A stretch of 50,000 bases of DNA from Theodoxus fluviatilis (lineage: Eukaryota; Mollusca; Gastropoda; Cycloneritida; Neritidae): the NCBI GenBank assembly GCA_034096865.1, contig JAWQFJ010018456.1, positions 1 through 50,000 of the forward strand, in the 5' to 3' direction. The stretch's first letter is position 1. Each line of letters opens with the position of its first letter. The translations under genes were made by a program, and so were the position numbers. Under the pieces are notes generated by a model. That model was not told the DNA's origin, searched no databases, and saw only the letters and a list, made by a program, of their open reading frames with translations. Positions 11,632-22,036 of the stretch are shown here, piece after piece.

Positions 11632-12317
11632 CAGGGGCGGATCTGGGTTTTGAAAGGGGGGGGGTGCAAAGTTCTTTTTTGTTTTGTTTTGTATCTTATC
11701 AGCGAAGGTGCGAAGCGCCGAACCGACGGCGCGAAGCGCCGAGCATGCTAGGGGGGTCCGGGGGCATGCCCCCCCCGGATTTTTTTTTTAAAAGGAAGCA
11801 AAATGGTGCAATCTGGTGCAATCTGAGCGTGTAAAGTGCTATTTTCAGGCGATACATTTTGCCACTGATGTGTTGGGGGGGTGGAGATGGGACCAACTGT
11901 CTCTCTCTTGGGAAGCACATGCTCGAAAATGTACAGTGCTAAATAAGTTCGATGTTAATAATAAAGAATCACAATTCACAAAAACAACATGAGGAAAAAG
12001 TCTTTGCAACAAGATCATACCTCGAATTTAATAATCTTTATTCCGAATATGTAAGAAGACATCTGTAACCAGTTTGTTGTGGGAGTCAGGCCTGGTCAGT
12101 CTAGAGACATTGAATAAACACACACATGGAGGAATTTGCCTAGTCATAGGCCTAATCATGTGACAACATTTTCTGTGGCTGAAGGCGCATGACTGTGTTG
12201 TATTTTGTTGCAAATCTGTTGACAGCATCTGGAATGTCTATTTTCATTCCTGTATTAGCATCTCTCAGGCTCTCTCTCTCTCTCTTTCTCTTTTTTTTTC
12301 TTTTTTTTTTGCTGTAT

Positions 12318-12379
<62 letters not shown>

Positions 12380-13000
12380 GGGGGGGGGGGTGCAATTACA
12401 TTTAATTTTACTAGTGCATTCCTATATTTATCAGCATCTCTCTCTCTGCACCCACCCACCCCTTTTTATTTTGGCTGGGGGGGTGGGGGGGGGGGTGCAA
12501 TTACATCACTATATTTATCAACATATTTCTCTTTCCATTTTTTTAATGTATTATCATTGTTTATGTATTTTATTTCTTTAATTTATTTAGTTAGTTTTTT
12601 GGCTGGGGGTGGAATTACATTTACATTACTATATTTATCAGCATCTCTTTCTCTTTTTTGTTCTGCCGAGGGAGGGGGGGGGGGGGTGCAATTACATTTA
12701 CATTACTATATTTATCAGCTTCTCTCTTTCTTTTTTTTTAAGCCGAGGAGGGGGGGGGGGTGCAATTATATTTACATTCCAATATTTATCAACATCTCTT
12801 TCCCTGAGTCTCTCTCTCATTTTTTTGTCTTTTTGCTTGGGGGGGGGGGGTGCAATTACATTAACATTACTACATTATCAACATATCTCTTTTTTTTCTT
12901 TCTTTCTTTCTTTTCTTCTCTTTTTTTTTTTTTTTTTGTCCCGCTGGGGAGGGGGGTGCAATTGCACCCATTGCACCCCCCCCCCCCAGATCCGCCCCTG
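11632..13000. mobile_element. hAT-like non-autonomous DNA element with CAGGGGCGGATC ends
   Basis: The ends are perfect terminal inverted repeats CAGGGGCGGATC / GATCCGCCCCTG, a terminus found on many invertebrate hAT-type elements. The subterminal GCGAAGCGCCGAGC and GGGGGCATGCCCCCC blocks are also usual in that group. A direct repeat GATTTG (11626-11631 and 13001-13006) flanks it; one further base each side matches imperfectly, so the target duplication is 6-8 bp. The uninterrupted site is preserved in the right arm of the surrounding palindrome. The interior (12270-12955) is a degenerate tandem array of roughly 80-120-bp units that each begin with a G run, TGCAATTACATT and a TATTTATCA(G/A)CAT block followed by CT-rich sequence. 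No transposase frame remains. Confidence 0.85.
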
Positions 13001-13612
13001 GATTTGTATGGCAAGGATTCGATGCAAAACTATACAGGAGTTACTTCCCGTGACACATTTTGATAATTTTGGCCAATCCGAAATTCGGTCAGATTTACTG
13101 CGGAGTGGCCGCGTGTGCGAGTGCAATACATTTCCAAAATGTAAACAACGACTACATCAAGCCTTTTACCGATATTACGTGGGCAAAAGCCTTGCATTTT
13201 GCTTCTGAGTGGAAATTACTTGATGGGGAAGCGAGTTCTGTCATGGTCGCGTTCAGTGATCAGGTTGAACGTGGGGTTATCGGCTTGAGGATATTTTATT
13301 ATTAACAGAATTACTAGTACTACATACATCATCACCAGTGGCATGCACATCAACATTGCTATTATCAACATCATCACTAGTACTACACACATCATCATCA
13401 TTGGCATGCACAACATCAGCATCATTGTCAGCAGCAGCAGCAATAACATCACCCTTGTATGCAACAATCGGATACAGGACGTTTCAAGCTTTTATGCATT
13501 GAACACTGAGACATTAGAAAATTTCCCTTATCTCTCAAACCATCCAAAAAGTTGTTCTGTCTGCAGACTATTCATACTTATGGAAGGATTGCACTGAAGC
13601 TCAGTGCACAGC

Positions 13613-13999
13613 TCAACACAGCGTAGTCTTTGGCTGTGCATAGCACCCCAAAAATAACCTGGCCAGTGTACATTGTTTTTGGATTCCAACCGTTTTTTTC
13701 GCTGAAGTTTCACATTGCTGATGATTGCACGTTAAACGTTGACAACACGAACGATGAAACCCAGGGTTACCAACGCCGATAACCCCACGTTCAACCTGAT
13801 CACTGAACGCGACCATGACAGAACTCGCTTCCCCATCAAGTAATTTCCACTCAGAAGCAAAATGCAAGGCTTTTGCCCACGTAATATCGGTAAAAGGCTT
13901 GATGTAGTCGTTGTTTACATTTTGGAAATGTATTGCACTCGCACACGCGGCCACTCCGCAGTAAATCTGACCGAATTTCGGATTGGCCAAAATTATCAA
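13613..13999 (-). CDS. 128-codon open frame of the fold-back element, unknown function
   Basis: Starts MIILANPKFGQIYCGV; the first 75 residues lie in the right arm. Because the arm is palindromic, the identical 75 codons occur on the + strand from 13060, where the frame ends soon after leaving the arm. The minus-strand copy continues 53 residues into the spacer with several Cys residues (HRSCCQRLTC). I recognise no domain, so it may be a relic of a transposase or a chance frame. Mirror duplication, rather than coding constraint, explains the sequence identity. Confidence 0.25.
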   Translation of the reverse strand: MIILANPKFGQIYCGVAACASAIHFQNVNNDYIKPFTDITWAKALHFASEWKLLDGEASSVMVAFSDQVERGVIGVGNPGFHRSCCQRLTCNHQQCETSAKKTVGIQKQCTLARLFLGCYAQPKTTLC

Positions 14000-14392
14000 A
14001 ATGTGTCACGGGAAGTAACTCCTGTATAGTTTTGCATCGAATCCTTGCCATACAAATCCGCACTTTTAAAAGTTATTTTTCACTGATTTCAAAATTTGAT
14101 CGAAGTGGGAACTTTGTCGTTTTCAATCCCCAATACCATGTACTATCATAATATAATATGGGAACATCGTCCATATTTTGGACGAGCGGACTTGTGAAAG
14201 GAGTTGTTATATGATGCCACGCCCTGTGGTCTAAATAATTCGACGGACCTCTGCCTTCCAGGGCTTCTGGTTACATGGCACGAGATGAAAACACATGCCG
14301 TTAAATACAACTTTGTACAGACATTTGTTCATTGGCCGGAGACGCGTTGTCGTCACCTCCGGACGGGCCAAAGCGAAAATTCATAATAGCCT

Positions 14393-14867
14393 CCATCTTT
14401 GAAGGTTAAGAATTGGATTGTATGTAGTAGAAGACGTGTGTGTCCGTACATTTTAAAGAATAGAGTTCGGTCGATGATGGTCAAAACTGCACCAACACAT
14501 AAAGATACTTTGATTACAACTACACATATAATTCGTCGAGAATATTGATGATGAATAAGTTTTACTTTTGTAATTTGTACACAGACTCTTATTCATCACA
14601 TTTTGATTGCGCACCCCTGACCGCTACGGCGTCGGGCACTCCCCTCAATCAGCGTGTTTGTTTACAAATCGTTTTTGGGTCTGTGTACAATTATAAAAGT
14701 AAAACGTATCCATTATAGATATTTTCGGTGATTTTTAGTTGTAATCAAACAACCTCAATGGTTTCATGCAATGTTACAAATCGTAATCGACAGATCTTTA
14801 TTCCTCCAAAAGTACGGACACATACTCTTCTACTATATGCATTCCTGTTCTTATCCTTCAAAGATGG
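14393..14867. mobile_element. MITE-like element with long imperfect inverted repeats
   Basis: CCATCTTTGAAGG at the left end matches CCTTCAAAGATGG at the right. The arms continue imperfectly for about 200 bp (shared blocks include TAGTAGAAGA, GTGTCCGTAC, TTGATTACAACTA and AAGTAAAACGTAT in inverse order), leaving a short centre. There is no coding sequence. The target duplication is not clear. Confidence 0.7.
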
Positions 14868-15423
14868 GGCGTCTCACGTGGATGCTGCTATTTTGTATTA
14901 ACCCCGGCCATTAAGATGATAATATACTCAAGGGGGCTTCGATTTTCGTACAATGCCCTGTTCTTACTCAAAAAGAAAGACATGTTGCAACTAGAGAGCA
15001 CTCTGAGAGCACAAACCTCCCCCTAGGCAGCCATAATTTATCTTCCATGACCTGTATTATTCAGGCAGGATGTTCTGCTACCCAAGCCTGATGCAACAAA
15101 GTTTAGTTTATTCTGGCGCCTGCTAGCGGTCATGAGTGTGGAACGCATACGCCGGCGGAATGAATAGTTTGACGTCAACTTTATAAATTCTATCTTTATG
15201 AAACAAATTCCAAAATGAGATAACGGATAGGCTTCACAAATTAACAGTTGTTCCTCGGATGAAATTCTGACCTTCCTTCAAATTTAATTAGAATCAGTTT
15301 TGAAATTTTCGAGTTTTTTTGGCAGAATAACTAACGAACGAACGAACCAAGGAGAAAATATCATCTCCATAGCGGAGGTAATAACACAACGTGAAGAATA
15401 TGATTCGGTTTTGGTTTTGGTTT
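14868..15423. other. no recognisable feature
   Basis: Unique intergenic or intronic sequence upstream of the first visible K2P exon. No exon encoding a TM1-like segment was found. Confidence 0.4.
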
Positions 15424-15451
15424 TGCTGCTGCTGCTGCTGCTGCTGCTGCT
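15424..15451. repeat. (CTG)n microsatellite, about 9 copies
   Basis: Pure CTG triplets preceded by three TTTGG/TTTTGG copies. Confidence 0.9.
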
Positions 15452-15509
15452 TCTTGTTTATCCATTATGACTAATGTATTAAGGTTTCAAGAACTGTATT
15501 TTTCCCCTC

Positions 15510-15561
15510 CATAGTAAATGGAAATTTATTATTGACATAGTAAATGGAAATTTATTATTGA
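15510..15561. repeat. 26-bp perfect tandem duplication
   Basis: CATAGTAAATGGAAATTTAT plus TATTGA occurs twice head to tail without a mismatch. Confidence 0.95.
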
Positions 15562-15669
15562 TCCTGGCCTTTCTTCACGTACACTAGACCTTTTTCTATC
15601 TCCCACGATATCGTCTTTGTCTTGTTCATGAAAGTGAAAACGGATTCTTTTTGCTCCGTCTCTCTGCAG

Positions 15670-15834
15670 CAAACAACACCTGCGTCAATCAGGCAGAGTT
15701 ACTGATCCTGGTGCAGCGCATCATAGTGGACAGTGGCCTTGCCCTTCACGTGGCCTCCAACCTCACGGATGACCTTGACCGCTGGGACTTCAGCGGTAGC
15801 TTTGGTTTTGCAGTGTCTGTCGTCACCACAATAG
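15670..15834 (+). CDS. two-pore-domain K+ channel (K2P), exon with extracellular cap and first pore helix
   Basis: K2P channels are dimeric leak K+ channels of the plasma membrane, each subunit having four TMs and two pore loops. This exon (165 nt, phase 1 in and out) follows the acceptor TCTCTGCAG and ends at ATAG|GTCAGT. It encodes NNTCVNQAELLILVQRIIVD and, at its end, WDFSGSFGFAVSVVTTIG. The Cys in TCVNQ aligns with the cap cysteine (TWIK1 Cys69) that cross-links subunits. NNT and NLT are glycosylation sequons in the cap. The intron splits the first Gly of the P1 filter (G|GC), an intron position known to be conserved in K2P genes. The upstream exon(s) with the start codon, TM1 and first half of the cap were not found in the window, so the gene is 5'-partial here. 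WDFSGSF and TIGYGN place it nearest the TREK/TALK group; subfamily is uncertain. Confidence 0.93.
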
Positions 15835-16312
15835 GTCAGTCTCCGTCTTGTGCAGTTTTTCTATTGAATAATAAGCCGAATGCGTGTCAAATGCGTTTAA
15901 CTTTCGGTGTTCCGAGTACGTGCGTCTGCCTTTGTGTCTGTGTGTCTGTCAATGTTTCTCTCTGATCTGGCTGCTGGTACACGGGCCCCAGTGGTCCACG
16001 ATAGCGCTTCAAAGACGGCATAAAGGTCACCATCAGGGCTTGCAACGTCAAAGCCGCAGGCTGGGAGTTCCTGGTTGCAGACCGTAGTGCCTGGCGCGCG
16101 CCATTTCCCGGGGTGTCACAGCCTGAGGTGTGAGGAGTGAGGAGCGGCGACTGCTGCATACGGACCAGCAAAGCACTGCTTGCAGAGAGAGGGGGATGGA
16201 TGCTGCTGCTGCTGTAACATGCCGGTCTGTGAACCAACTGTGCTTCGCAGTTCGGGCTGCAGTCACATCTTCGCCAATGACGTCTTCGTCTCATGCGACG
16301 GACATCCGATGG

Positions 16313-16495
16313 CTGTGTCTGTCTGTCTGAGTGTTTGTCTTTCTGTTTGACTTCCTCTCAGTCTGTCAGTCTGTCTGCCTGCCTGTCTGCCTGCCTGTCT
16401 GCCTATTTGTCTACCTGTGGGTTCGTCTGTCTATCTGTCTGTCTGCTTGTGCGTGCGCGCGTGTGTATGTATGTGTGTGTGTGTGGTGTTTTGTG
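16313..16495. repeat. (CTGT)n-rich imperfect microsatellite ending in (GT)n
   Basis: Imperfect TGTCTGTC/TGCCTGCC repeats, then GTGTGT. Lies within the K2P intron between the cap and P1 exons. Confidence 0.85.
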
Positions 16496-16754
16496 TTTAT
16501 GAGTGCGAGCATGCCAATGTACTGATGAACACTGCATGACTGAAGCCGCCCGATGCCCCCCTTCAGCTGGAGCCTTGGTTGCCGGGCTTGTGGGGGTCAA
16601 CTCCAGCAGCTCAGCCAGGGAACGAAAGTGCAGCGCGCCAGCTAGTCCACTTTGTTGTACAACAAACAATCTTCACACTTTTGACGTAACTCTACATCCC
16701 TTTCCTGCGAAGTATCGCGATACATTGAACTACAACTTGCTATTACATGTCTTT

Positions 16755-17110
16755 GTGGCCGAGTGGTGAGCTCGTTTGATGCAGTTGTTTGCGGATTGTG
16801 GGTTTGGAGTTCGAAGCTGTGAGGATCCCAGAGCTGCACCCTTGAGCAAGGCGCTTAACTCGCACTGCTGCAATCCAAACATGAGTTAAATGGGGTACCT
16901 GTGAGGGCTGAGCTGGAAATGATGGAGGACTAACTTTGGCGCGTTCATCCGTAGCCAGCTTCCACGCGTCCCCAGGGAGTTGAAATGGTGTTGGAACGAC
17001 AAGTGTAGCCTACTACTGCCTATGACAAGGGGTCAACGTCTTCTGACCTGTGGAAGGTGTTCGGCTCTGTGGTACAAACTTGCAATGGTAAAAAGGGAGC
17101 TCGATTAGTA
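16755..17110 (+). mobile_element. tRNA-derived SINE
   Basis: Starts GTGGCCGAGTGGTGAGCTCG, a tRNA-like pol III box A. A box B-like GGAGTTCGAAGC follows about 50 bp later (16806-16817). The next segment CCCTTGAGCAAGGCGCTTAA and, further on, AAATGGGGTACCTGTGAGG match the conserved central domain seen in V/Meta-type SINEs of fish and molluscs. The 3' limit is approximate and no poly(A) or target duplication was identified. It lies in a K2P intron in the gene's orientation. Confidence 0.7.
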
Positions 17111-17344
17111 AGGAGTTAAAGTGTGCAGCTTGAGTGCTCATTAACCCTTTAGTCCCCTCAGCGCTATCTGCCGCCCTACATTCCCGACTTATTTTTCTTT
17201 GACGTCTGCTTTAAATGTTGTGAAATTTTGAAGATTAAACTCCACTGTGTCGAGGGAAGAAGGTTTAATGGATGAAAAATCGTGACAATAAAAGCAGGAA
17301 TATTTACCTTACCTTCACATGTGTGCCTACGGCATGTCGTGCAG

Positions 17345-17677
17345 GCTACGGCAACATGGCGCCCCACACGCTGATAGGCAAGGCAGTGTGCGTCGCCTAC
17401 GCTTTGCTGGGGATTCCCCTGACTCTCATCATGCTGAACGCCATGGGCGCCCGCCTGGCCCTGGTCCTGGCACGCATCAACAAGCTGCAGTTGTGCTCGC
17501 ACAAGCCACTTATCAACAAGGTCGTCAACATGCTCATCATCCTCACTCTGGGCTGCCTGGTCATGTTCGTGGCGCCTGCCTTCATGTTCAACCGCGTGGA
17601 GGGCTGGAACTTCGTGGAATCACTCTACTTCTGCTTCATCACCCTCTCCACCATCGGCTTTGGAGACTACATCATCG
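17345..17677 (+). CDS. K2P channel, exon with P1 filter, TM2, TM3 and P2
   Basis: 333 nt, phase 1 in and out, between ...GTGCAG and ATCG|GTGGGT. It completes the first selectivity filter as TIG|YGN, then TM2 (GKAVCVAYALLGIPLTLIML), a cytosolic loop with ARINKLQLCSHKPL, TM3 (NMLIILTLGCLVMFVAPAF), the EGWNFVESLYFCFITLSTIG segment and the second filter TIGFGD. The YALLGIPL and EGW...ITLSTIGFGDY signatures are diagnostic of K2P subunits. Third codon positions are strongly G/C, unlike the surrounding intron DNA. All filter residues are intact, so a functional pore is expected. Confidence 0.97.
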
Positions 17678-17699
17678 GTGGGTGATGTTCTCTGCGCGC

Positions 17700-17899
17700 T
17701 CGTGGGTGTGTGTGTTCGTGTGTGTGTGTGTGTGTGAGTGCGTCTATGTGAGTGTCTGTGCTTCTGTTTTTCTGTCCGAGTGTCTCTGTCTCTCTGTCTC
17801 TCTCTGTGTTTCTCTGTCTCTGTCTCTCTCTCTGAGTGTATCTCTGTGTTTGTGTACGTGAATTCGTTTGTCTGTCCACGTATTTGTCTATATGCCTCT

Positions 17900-17930
<31 letters not shown>

Positions 17931-17990
17931 CGCGTGCGTGCGTGCTTGCGTGCGCGTGTGGGTGTATGTGTCTGTGCGTGTGTGTAATTC
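17700..17990. repeat. compound (GT)n/(CT)n/(GCGC) microsatellite
   Basis: Starts 22 bp after the donor of the P1-P2 exon of the K2P gene: GT runs, then TCTCTGTCTC, then GT and a GC run near 17922-17934. Confidence 0.9.
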
Positions 17991-18479
17991 TTGAGCACCA
18001 TGGTCAGTATCTCAGTTTTAATAGATCGGGAAAATCTCATTCAAATCATGAGTCTGACCTCACTGGTACAAGAGAGAATGACCAATGACCAATGAGATAA
18101 CCAAGGAAAGAAACAACCAACCGTATCTCGTAAACATCCGTGGTAAGTAATAAGTATTAGCACCTTCATATCAAAGCTAGCAGCGGCATGCATCCTATGT
18201 GGTCGATGTTCATTTTTAAACAGTCTAATGACTATAACAAATGTTGCCATTCATTACGAAAAGATAAAAAGAAAAGAGGATGAGCCTTGAATTGGAAATG
18301 TCGCTTTCATTGCCTTGCCTTGCCTTGCTGTTTCAAACAGAAGAAATGCTCTTTTCTCTGCAAAATTAAGCCAGCCTCTGAAATTCGCAGCGCACTCGTT
18401 CAACGGGTATTGATTTGTCAATCTTTCTTCCTGAATGCTGCCGTCACAAACTAAAATAGTTCCATCGTCTCATTTTAAC

Positions 18480-18551
<72 letters not shown>

Positions 18552-18636
18552 AACCCCCCTCCCCCTCCACCTCTCTCTCTCTCTCGTTCTCTCTTGTCTT
18601 GTTCTCTCTCTCTCTCTTGTTCTCTCTCTCTCTCTT

Positions 18637-18685
<49 letters not shown>

Positions 18686-18960
18686 CTCACTTGTCTTGTT
18701 CTCTCTCTCTCGTTATTTATCTCTCTCTCTCTCTTGTTCTCTCTCCCTCTCCCCCCCCTCTCTTTTTCTTTCTCTCTTGTTTTCTCACTCTCTTGTTCCC
18801 TCTCCTTCTCGTTACTTATCTCTCTCTCTCTTGTTCTCTTTCTCTCGTTCTTTCTCTCTCTTGTTTTTTAAATTTTCTTTATTGTTCTCTCTCTATCTAT
18901 CTCTCATCTCCTCTTCTCTTTCGTTTTCTTTCTCTTGTAGTCTGTCTCTTGTTCTCTAAC
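18480..18960. repeat. (CT)n microsatellite, about 480 bp with interruptions
   Basis: Uninterrupted CT to about 18548, then CTCT blocks broken by TTGTTCT/CGTTATT motifs. Pure polypyrimidine on the + strand. Confidence 0.95.
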
Positions 18961-18975
18961 TCCCTCTGTCTCTCC

Positions 18976-19137
<162 letters not shown>

Positions 19138-19148
19138 GTTTCTTTGTT

Positions 19149-19149
<1 letters not shown>

Positions 19150-19244
<95 letters not shown>

Positions 19245-19830
19245 TAGTTAATTTACGCACATACCTTCCCTTGACAGGCAAGCTCATGGCGTTTACAATC
19301 CAAAGAATCAACACTCATACAACCGCTCAACACCACATTCCCCCCAAAAAATTCACACACTACACACATAAACAAAACAAAAACTAAAGTCCAATAGAAC
19401 AAACTATACAATATACACAGCACTTGCAGGCAAGGTCAAGTAAGGCGAAGCAGCTCAGCGGGAAAGGCGTATCGGAAGAGGTGGGTCTTTAGCGCACTTT
19501 TGAACTGGGGCAGAGTGTCAGAATGACGGACTGAGAGGGAGACTATTCCAGGTTACAGGTCAAATGTAGGAGAAGGCACGCTGTCCTTGAGTTTTCTTAT
19601 TACGGCGGGGGACCTTAATTAAGTATTCTAGAGTCAGCAGCTGAGCGTAGAGATCTGGAGGGCGTGTAGACTGTAAGAATTTCTGTAAGAGCGTGTGGTG
19701 CGGTGTTGTTGATGGCCTTAAAGCACAAAGTAGCAAGTTTATAATCTATTTTCTGGAAAATGGAAATGGGCACGAACTGTTGAACAGTCAAGCTTTGACT
19801 ATGGCCATTTGTGGAAAGATAGGGCACGTA
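19150..19830 (-). mobile_element. 5'-truncated CR1/L2-like LINE 3' end with (ATT)n tail
   Basis: On the minus strand, 19827-19615 encodes the LINE C-terminal region (KIDYKLATLCFKAINNTAPH, YTPSRSLRSAADSR). After a frame change, 19600-19440 encodes NSLPLSVRHSDTL and FKSALKTHLFRYAF, the usual end of such ORF2 proteins. A 3' UTR follows, finishing in GTAAACGCCATGAGCTTG and GGTATGTGCGTAAATTAAC, a terminal motif typical of L2/CR1-like elements. It runs directly into the ATT tail (+ strand AAT repeat, 19150-19243). The frameshift and truncation make it inactive. It lies antisense in a K2P intron. Confidence 0.85.
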
Positions 19831-20009
19831 TCAGTGAAAAGGCTTTCATCTGATCACGCAAAGACCACGTGACTGCAGCCAACAGGAAAGCACACACACA
19901 GAGTGGAAATGATAAATTCACTTTTTACAGATCTTTTAAGCGAATGCTATAGTGTGCAATGTATCTGAATGATGTAAATACGAAAAAGTCACAAGCTGTC
20001 CATCCTGTG

Positions 20010-20080
20010 AAGGAGGAGGAGGAGGTGAGGAGGAAGAGGAGGGAGGGAGGGGGAGGGGGAAGGGGAGGAAGAGGAGGTGG
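20010..20080. repeat. purine-rich (GGA)n tract
   Basis: GAGGAGG/GGGAGG repeats about 65 bp upstream of the acceptor of the K2P TM4 exon. Confidence 0.85.
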
Positions 20081-20144
20081 TTTGTCTGTGTTTTTTTAAT
20101 ACCTTTCTCATGACTGCATACGTTTTCTCCTTTCTCCCTGCCAG

Positions 20145-20320
20145 GTAATCATCAGCCCCAAACAAGCATCTCACAGGTGCAGAATGACATCTACCAGGTG
20201 GCTGCCTACGTCTGGATTCTCTTCGGCCTGGCCTACCTGACCCTGATGGTCAAGTACATCACGGACGTGCTCGTCAAGAACGCCGGCAAGGTGGAGAAGA
20301 AGACTATGAGGATTTTGGAG
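20145..20320 (+). CDS. K2P channel, exon with P2-TM4 loop and TM4
   Basis: 176 nt, entering in phase 1 after TTTCTCCCTGCCAG and leaving in phase 0 at TTGGAG|GTACGT. Encodes GGNHQPQTSISQVQNDIYQ, then TM4 (VAAYVWILFGLAYLTLMVKY) and a basic post-TM4 stretch VKNAGKVEKKTMRILE. The post-TM4 basic segment is where lipid and protein regulators act on TREK-type channels. The phase-0 end is compatible with two different downstream exons (25719 and 26813), the basis for proposing alternative C-termini. Confidence 0.95.
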
Positions 20321-22036
20321 GTACGTTTCACTCGCCCTTGCAGATTGTATGGTTTGTCGTGCCTTTCTTGCAGTTCTTCCTATGGAATGGAGTAGATGTG
20401 GTGATTGGTTACAGCTGGAGTATCTGTTGTGACGTAGTTCTTCGGAATCCACAGATCTGTTGTCTTATATTAACGATGTAATTCAGCGTGCGTAACTTGG
20501 TGTTGAATGAAGTGTTTTGGAAGAACGTTCAAATTCTGACAGTGTATGCAATTAGTGCATCCCTCGGTTAGTTTGTCAAGAGTTGTACGTAACTACAAAG
20601 GCAAAATGTCATGATCTGTTCAAGATAATTTTAAACACATGTGCCAAAGAATGTTCCTACTCGAACTTACAGCAAACTACTACAACTTTGAAAATGCAGG
20701 CTTTATTGCAGTCACACGATGTTCCCCACCAGCCTATCATTTGCTTCTTACTAAATGTCTATAGCGTGTCCGTCCACATCACAAAGTCCTGCTAATGCCT
20801 TGAGGGTTAACTTCTTGAATGTGGCAGTCATTGAACCGAATTTCATTTCCATTCAGACACTAAGCTTGCACAGATGGCTTTATTTGCATTCCCTTCCTCT
20901 TCTTTGGTCACTAACGGCATCAATAACTTTAGCGCTTTTAACAGGCACATGCGGAATTATAGCCTCTTTGCTCACTATCAAACGTATATGTGCAGTACCG
21001 TAATCTCACAGTTACACGTTTACCTGTGCTTCCCGACTCACTCCGTCCCACTTTGGTCTCACTCAGTCACATAATGTCTCCATTCAAGTGGTTATTTTCT
21101 ACTGTGAGTGCATCGTCACTGAAAAGTCAGTGCTATAAAGAATTGCTGCTATTCTTAGAGTGTTGCTTTCCATGAGCTTTCATCTTTATGACTCTTTTTG
21201 TAGAGACAAACTATTGCGGAGGAAGAAATGTTCTTTCTTGAATGCCACGGGAGAATTTCCTTTGTATAAATGCTTGAAAGTTGTGTTTAACCTGCATAAC
21301 TTTTGCATGCATATTTTATATCTGACTTCAGCTTCTTCCACTGCATGTTAAATTACACAGAGCCGTAACTCAAATCGGCTTTCTGTGTCGTTTGGATGTG
21401 ACATCGCTCTGTTCCTCATACGTCCTTATTGAGCTTCTCATTGCATGCATAGTTCTAATTGACAGTGAGAGAGAAAAAATAACCATTTTGTAATATCATT
21501 TTTACACTTGACGGCGCATGTTTTGTTCAATGTAGGCAAGTGTTTTTCTGTATTCCGCACTAGTACAGCACTACATGAAAGGCTCATCTATCTCATGTGC
21601 CCTCATTCTGTCTCCCTGCATCATGTCCCGTTTGCTTCCTCACCTTTTCTTCTCTCATCTTTGCTCCATTGTAAGAATCATTTCCTTTTTCTAGATACTT
21701 TGACAAATTATAGTCGTGTTTTTTATGTACACGTTCGATGTGACTTAGCGCGGCTTCTGCTGCACTGCCGAGTCAGCATGCATGCAGCGTTATCACCTTT
21801 GTCATGATGTCCTTCCCACTCCCTACGCCTAGCATACTGGAAACATCCATCTATCCTAAACAGTCCATATCCGGAACAGCCTCTTTGTTACCTTCTTCAA
21901 CACTGGACGAGCTATTCTCATGTTCCACAATAATCCCGCCTATTTCTGTTTTTTTAGCTGTGATAGGATTGATATAACAGCGTTTTCCCCGTGTAGCTAG
22001 TTTAAAGGAGCAAGATATCTAACGTCCTCACTTACC
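20321..22036. other. K2P intron sequence without recognised elements
   Basis: AT-leaning unique DNA in which only short frames occur. Nothing domain-like was seen. Confidence 0.5.

Larger units (their letters stand above)
11454..14240. mobile_element. large fold-back (palindromic) element, left arm interrupted
   Basis: The left arm (about 11454-11631 plus 13001-13284) is the reverse complement of the right arm (13775 to about 14238). The two arms are separated by a roughly 490-bp spacer with imperfect CATCAT/CAGCAG triplets. The inner 280 bp of the arms appear identical. The outer 150 bp differ by a few bases and small indels, and homology fades beyond the shared block AGGGCGTGGCATC. The left arm carries the inserted element at 11632-13000. 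I see no clean target-site duplication. Fold-back DNA transposon or MITE-like origin is inferred from structure only; no transposase is recognisable. Confidence 0.85.

Noticed and set aside
16755..16820. Functional tRNA gene
   Set aside because: Box A and B are present, but the cloverleaf is poor and a SINE central domain follows. It is called as a tRNA-derived SINE.
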